Positions 58,830 to 64,000 of a stretch of 64,000 nt of DNA are shown here, one piece after another. The stretch lies in the NCBI RefSeq assembly GCF_002878395.1, contig NC_061120.1, positions 120,572,084 through 120,636,083 on the forward strand, in the 5' to 3' direction. The notes beneath the pieces were generated by a model. That model ran no database searches. It was given only the letters and a program-made list of their open reading frames with translations, and was not told the DNA's origin. Each line of letters opens with the position of its first letter. The first letter of the stretch is position 1. The DNA comes from Capsicum annuum (Eukaryota > Streptophyta > Magnoliopsida > Solanales > Solanaceae). The position numbers and the translations under genes were made by a program.

Positions 58830-60712
58830 TGGCATCACCTAATGTCATCATTTGTATATTGAAATTCTTTTATCATGATGTATATTATTTGCTTGATCTG
58901 AGGTCTACCATTTTTTTGTGACCCCATTTATGGTTGTGCATTTTGGTTCGATACTGAGTGTATTTTGGATCTCTTTTCTATTTCTACCCTAGTAGGTTAC
59001 TTTGTGGTTACTAAAAGGGTCTATTGGGGTTGTGTGGTATCTGTTAATGTTAGGGAAACCTTAGTGGATCTATTTGGATTAGATATTCTAGATTTTGATA
59101 AAATTTTGGAGATGGATTGGTTGCACTTTTTCTATACCACTTTCGACTGTTGAACTAGTAAGGTCATCTTTAAGTTCCCTAATGAGCCAGTTATTGAGTG
59201 GTTAGGTAATTCCTTAATGACTATTGGAAGGTGTGTATCATATCTTAGAGCCTAAAAATTTATTTTATATTTGTTTCTTTAACATTTGCTCTAGGTTAAA
59301 GATTCTAACTCGGAAGGTCCTTTTTTAGAATTCGATCCAATGGTTAAGGAGTTTCCTAAGGTTTTCCCTGATGATATTCCAGGTGTTCCTCCCTGATAGG
59401 GAAATTGATTTTTGTATTGATCTTATTCTAGACATCCATTCTTTCTCTATTACTCCTTATAAAATGGCTTTGGCTGAGTTGAAGGAACTTAAGAAACAAT
59501 TAAAGGATTTTCTAGACACGGGTATTATAAATCGTAGTACGTCTTTGTAAGGTGCTTCCATTCTCATCATGCGTAAGAAGGATGGTTCTTTTTAGATGTG
59601 TACTGATTACCGTCAGTTGAATAAGGTAATGGTAAAGAATAAATGCCCTCTTCCTAGGATTAATTATTTATTTTACTAGATTTAAGGCACTAAGTACTTT
59701 TACAAAATTGATCTTTGGTCAGGTTTCCATTAGTTCAAGATTACAAAATTGGATTTACCTAAGTGTGTCTTCCAAAAATGGTACAGTTATTTTGTATTTT
59801 TAGTGATGACCTTTGGTTTGACTAATGCCTCAGCAACAATTATAGATCTCATAAATCAAGTATTTCATCAGTTTTTGGATTTGTTTTGGACTATGTTTAT
59901 AGACAATTTTGGTATATTCAAAGAGTGAGGTAGATCATGTCAATCACCTCCTTCTTGTGTTAAATACCATAAAGGATCAACAATTATATGTTAAGTTTTC
60001 TAAATGTGAGTTTTGGTTGAATTTTGTTACTTTTTTGGATCATGTTGCTTCAAGTAAAGAGATTATGGTAGATCCACAAAGTTACGATAGTTAGAAAGTG
60101 GCCTAGACGCACAACTCCAATAAATAGTCAAAACATCCTGGGTTAATGGGGTTACTATAGAAGGTTTATTAAGAGCTTTTCATTGATTGATGCATCTTTG
60201 ATAAAGCTGACTCAACAGAAGGTAAAGTTTCTATGGTCCAATACTTGTGAGGGGAGTTTTCTGAAGTTGAAAGATAAATTGACTTCTACTCTGATTTTGA
60301 CCCCGCACAAGGGTAGGGCTTTGTGGTTTATTGTGATGCAACCCGTTTGGGACTTGGTTGTGTATTGATTCAACATGGCAAGGTGGTATCACATGCTTCT
60401 AGACAGTTGAGAGTTCATGATAGGAATTATCAAACTCATGATTTTGAATTATTTGTTCTGGTATTAGCATTGAAGATTTTGTGGCACTATCTATATGGGT
60501 TTTATGTTGACATCTTTTTAGATCATAAGATCTTGCAGTATGTTTTCACTTATAAGGAGTTGAATCTCAAGCAAATTAAATGGCTTGAGTTGCTAAAGAA
60601 CTATGATATAAGTCTCCACTGTCACCTAGGTAAAGTTAACGTGGGTGTTGATGCTCTTAGCAGTTATTTAAGGGGAGCTTGTCTAATAGGGAAGAGAGGA
60701 AGTGGGATTTGA
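58830..60712 (+). pseudogene. Protease, reverse transcriptase and RNase H of the third gypsy element
   Basis: Protease trace: YYLLDLRST (about 58880, catalytic Asp followed by Leu-Arg instead of Ser/Pro-Gly) and LDILDFDKILEMDWL (59080-59120). RT: ITPYKMALAELKELKKQLKDFLDTGII, MRKKDGSF, MCTDYRQLNKV, KIDLWSGF, MTFGLTNASATI and MFIDNFGIF, where the second metal-binding Asp is Asn. RNase H (60323-60712): VYCDATRLGLGCVLIQ, YQTHDFELFVLV, LDHKILQYVF and GVDALSS, with all four acids visible. Several stops and frameshifts before 60323. Confidence 0.85.
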
Positions 60713-60839
60713 TGAAGGATATTCGTTACTTGGCTAATCTTACAGTTTTTCTCTTAGACTCTAAAGATGGTGGTATGTTTTTGCAAGAGATGTCGAAGTT
60801 ATCCTTTGGTGCTAGGTAAAAGAGAAGCAGGTGTTGGAT

Positions 60840-62085
60840 CCTATCTTGATGCGAATCAAGGATGATGTGGTTAGGTAAAAGGTGATGGCTTTTGAGATTG
60901 GTGGTGATGGTACTTGAGGTACCAAGGGATGTTGTGTATTCTTAATATGGATGGGATGCGAGGTATAATTTTTCCTGAAGATCATGAGTCTCGTAATTTG
61001 GTACATCCTAGGTCGACAAAAGTGTATCATAAACTTATGGAGATTTAATGGTGGAATAACATGAAGAGGGATATAGATAATCTTTTGGACAAGTGTATGG
61101 TGTGTCAACAAGTGAAAGTGTAAAACATGAGGCCTAGTGGGTTGTCTTAAGAAATTAAGTTTCCTAGGTGGAAATGGGATGTTATAAATATGGATTTTGT
61201 TACCAGTCTTCTATTTTCTCGAAAGACATTTGATTTTATTTGGATTATCATGGATACAATGACTAAGTTTTCTCACTTCTTGCCAGTGAGGACTAGGGTA
61301 ACCCTTAGTATCGCTTTCCACCCACAGATAGATGGACAAATGGAAAGGACCATTCAAACTTTAGAGAATATGCTTTGTGCTTGTGTAATTGACTTTGGTG
61401 GTAGTGGTGTTGACTATTTTTCTCTTGTAGTTTTAATATATAATAACAGTTATCGCTCTATGATTGGGATAGCTTTGTTTTAGGTGCTATGTTGTAGGAG
61501 GTTTAGATCTCTTATCGAATGGTTTAAAGTTGGCGAGGTTAGGTTATTCAGTCCTGCTTTAGTTTATCAAGCTATGGAAAAGGAAAGGGTGATTGGGGAT
61601 AGGCCTAAGACTGCCTAAAGTTGCAAAAAGTCCTATGCAGATGTGACATGAAAGGAGTTGGTGTTCAATACGGGTGATTGGGTGTTCTTAATGATGTTTC
61701 CCATGAAGGGTTTGATGAATTTAAAGAAGAAGGGAAAGCTCAGTACCCATTATGTTGGTCCTTATTTGATTTTGAAATGAGTAGAAAGTGTTGCTTATTA
61801 GTTAGAGCTGCCTGCGAGTTTGGGTTCTATCCACCCTATAATTCATTTATGCATGTTGAGAAAATATGTAGGTGATCCCTCATTGGTGGTGCCTATTGAG
61901 GATGTTGGTGCCTCAGATTCTCTATGTTCCAAGAAGGTCCCGGTAGAGATCACGGGTAGACAGGTTTGTAGGTTATGGACTAACGATGTGTCATTGGTAA
62001 AGGTCCATCGAAGGAACCATAAAGAAAAAAAATAGTTGGAAAGTGGAAGAGGATATGAAGTCTATGTATCCACTTCTATTCCATG
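60840..62085 (+). pseudogene. Integrase and C-terminal tail of the third gypsy element, internal deletion
   Basis: HHCC: VHPRSTKVYH-type histidines (about 61010) and CMVCQQ (61095). Core: WDVINMDFVTSLL (first Asp), FIWIIMDTMTKFSHFLPVRT, then directly VTLSIAFHPQIDGQMERTIQTLENML. A deletion near 61292 removes the segment with the second catalytic Asp (I estimate roughly 50 codons). The Glu is kept. The tail reads GRQVCRLW, VSLVKVHRRNHKE and, after a stop and frameshift, EEDMKSMYPLLF, as in Tekay-type integrases. Confidence 0.85.
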
Positions 62086-62218
62086 TGACGTATGATGACG
62101 TTTGTGGTACAAATTCCTTTCTTTCATGTTATTATTTGAGTTTATCTTTTGATTCTTGTGTACTCTGTTTATTCTTACACGAAATGTGTCCTAGCTCATC
62201 ATTCGAAGAGGAATAATA

Positions 62219-62232
62219 CTAAAGGGGGATAA
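62219..62232 (+). other. Polypurine tract of the third gypsy element
   Basis: TAAAGGGGGATAA immediately before TGTAACACC. Confidence 0.8.
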
Positions 62233-64000
62233 TGTAACACCTTTAAATTTTGAGCAATTTATTTTTAGCTTTTTCATACATGAAATATCAAATTTTAACC
62301 CAAATTGTGTTTGAGGATGCATAAAGGGTAAACCGTAAGAGTTTCAGAATTTTTGTATGGGGTTGGGGGTTATTTTAGACCCTTAAGGAAACAAGCCTGC
62401 ACGATAGAGGCATGCCACAGACGTTATCGCATAGACTATCCTCTGTGATACGGAAGTCATACCTTTGTGATAAGGTTTGTGCCACAGACCGGGGTATTTT
62501 TCTACTGTTGTTTTGTTGTTTTAAAAATAAGATGAGGGGTGGAAGAATCCTTTCAGACATGTACGATTTTAATCACTATAAGTTATGTTTTATTAGTTTT
62601 CATCCTACGAGGTTCATTCTTACCACCCTTAATCATTTTCTCTCAAAGTCCCCTTTATAACTCAAGTCTAGGGCCTAAGGAGTTAATCATTTAGGGGCCT
62701 AAGTGAGTTATTTTCTTTAAATTTCTTGGCAATTAAGGCATGTATCACTTTCCCTTGAACTTTTATTAGCTCAATGGCATGAAATTTGTTATTACTCATA
62801 GTTTTAATAATGGGTTTTGAACTATAGGTTGAGGGTTGTGAATGCATTTGATTTCAATGTTTTTCCATGGTTTATTATGCAAATATCATTCTTTATTAAT
62901 GTTTATGACCATTGTGGGATGCAGGGGAATGATAATTAAATAGATGGGTCGTGGTTAGTCCCTATTTTGATTATTTTGCCTTGGTATATGTTTTGGAAAT
63001 AATGTTCCCTTAACCTGTTTGTGAAAGTGTCAGTGATTGTGATTTTGTCAGCTGATTTGGTTGGGCTTTTTTCTTGAAACTAATGCATGGTAAAGAATGG
63101 TTTTGAAAACCTTATGTGGTACAGTGGAATCCTCCTAAGTGAATGATTTTTGAAAACCTTATGGGTAGGAATCCCCTAAGTGATTTTTATAATTCAGTCT
63201 ATAGGATACGAAGGAATCTCCTTAGTGTTGGCTAAGGACATTGCTTTCAAGCTATAGTCCATATGATGATACCACTTAACAATGCCTTTATAATTTACTC
63301 TTGAAATTTTGTAAATGGATTATGTGTTAAATGTTTTAATTGGGCTTAAAGGCAGTTGTGTAAGTAAACTATAAAGTTGTGAGTCTGAACGACTGATATT
63401 GGAATCTCACGTTTGCCGATGTGAGGTTTGGTGTTGATTAACATATGTTTGTGGGGTAGGAAGGAATCCCCCATGTGTATACATATATAATTATATCATA
63501 GTTAGCAAAGGGTACATTGGAATCCCTGGCCTTCTATAATATCTCAAGTTTGTGCGGCTAACACGTACTAGGGCCCCACCAGGGAGTTACAACTAGACCC
63601 ATATATCCCATGGGTAGTTTATGAAGGTCAAGCTATACAATCAAGGATAAAGTTTTAAAGTTCATGTAATCCTTGTTCCCTTTCCATACATTTTATATAT
63701 ATGTGTGTACGTATTGTATATGATGTTATGCATTGGTTTTAACTATTTTTGTTTTATGGATCATTGCACTATTTTTTCCGTTATCCTTGAGTTACATGCT
63801 AGCGCTCCAACTGCTGACCGTTTTCAGACGTTGTATCCCCATTCAATGTAGAAACTTGCATACTTCTACTCCTCTTACACATTGACCAGGTGTTCGAGGT
63901 TAGTTCGTGACTTGATTTGAAGTGTTGAATTTCCATCCCTTGGAAGACTTAATTTCATGTTTTGATTTCTTATGTTTTTTTACTTAATTTTAGATTTATT
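62233..64000 (+). repeat. 3' LTR of the third gypsy element, cut by the window end
   Basis: TGTAACACCTTTAAATTTTGAG start. A CG-bearing block (62400-62490) is followed by a TATA-like ACTATAAG (62575) and the GGAATCCCC minisatellite (63102-63230). By comparison with the 5' LTR, about 270 more bases lie beyond the window. Confidence 0.85.
63102..63230. repeat. GGAATCCCCYAAGTG minisatellite (3' LTR copy)
   Basis: Counterpart of 56165-56300. Confidence 0.75.

Larger units (their letters stand above)
55500..64000 (+). mobile_element. Third Ty3/gypsy (Tekay-like) element, plus strand, full-length coding remnant
   Basis: 5' LTR (left-truncated), primer site, gag, protease, RT, RNase H, integrase, C-terminal tail, purine tract, 3' LTR (runs off the window). 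The interior is 4.9 kb, the normal size. Many in-frame stops are TAG at positions where Gln is expected, plus one internal integrase deletion. Confidence 0.88.

Overview
This is repeat-rich plant nuclear DNA with no intact host gene that I can recognise. The plant origin rests on tRNA-Met primer-binding sites next to several LTRs, an Athila-type primer-binding site, a CACTA transposase N-terminal exon, a Helitron with a hairpin and CTAG end, and TA-flanked Stowaway MITEs. The LTR and MITE styles remind me of Solanaceae (pepper, tomato or potato group), but that is recollection, not proof.

Layout. 1-2590 (minus strand) is the 5' part of an endogenous pararetrovirus (Caulimoviridae): primer-binding site, two small ORFs, a 589-residue capsid-type ORF with a CCHC knuckle, and the start of a fourth ORF. 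The ORFs overlap and the first three are intact, unlike everything else here. 2663-4724 holds small DNA elements: a MITE, a Stowaway MITE carrying a Helitron inside it, and a second Stowaway. 5250-9172 is a Ty3/gypsy pol fragment next to an LTR of opposite orientation. 10977-20099 is a complete minus-strand LTR element (2.66-kb LTRs, target duplication ATAAC) with almost no coding capacity. 21003-32335 holds truncated gypsy pieces: LTR fragments, a 5' LTR with primer site and decayed gag, and a minus-strand pol. 32336-36179 is a 5' CACTA fragment inserted into that pol.

36180-55288 is an Athila-type element of about 19 kb. Its 5' LTR was split by a second LTR element (36617-43468, target duplication ATCTT), which keeps gag but has lost most of pol. 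55500-64000 is a third plus-strand gypsy element whose 3' LTR runs off the window.

The elements do not work together; they are successive insertions. The relative order is readable: gypsy pol, then CACTA, then (probably) Athila beside or in CACTA, then the gag-only element inside the Athila LTR. The most unusual signals are the intact, tightly overlapping pararetroviral ORFs that end close to the primer site, the Helitron-in-Stowaway nest, and an LTR layout seen across families: a CG-rich repeat block before a TATA-like motif and a second, family-specific minisatellite after it.
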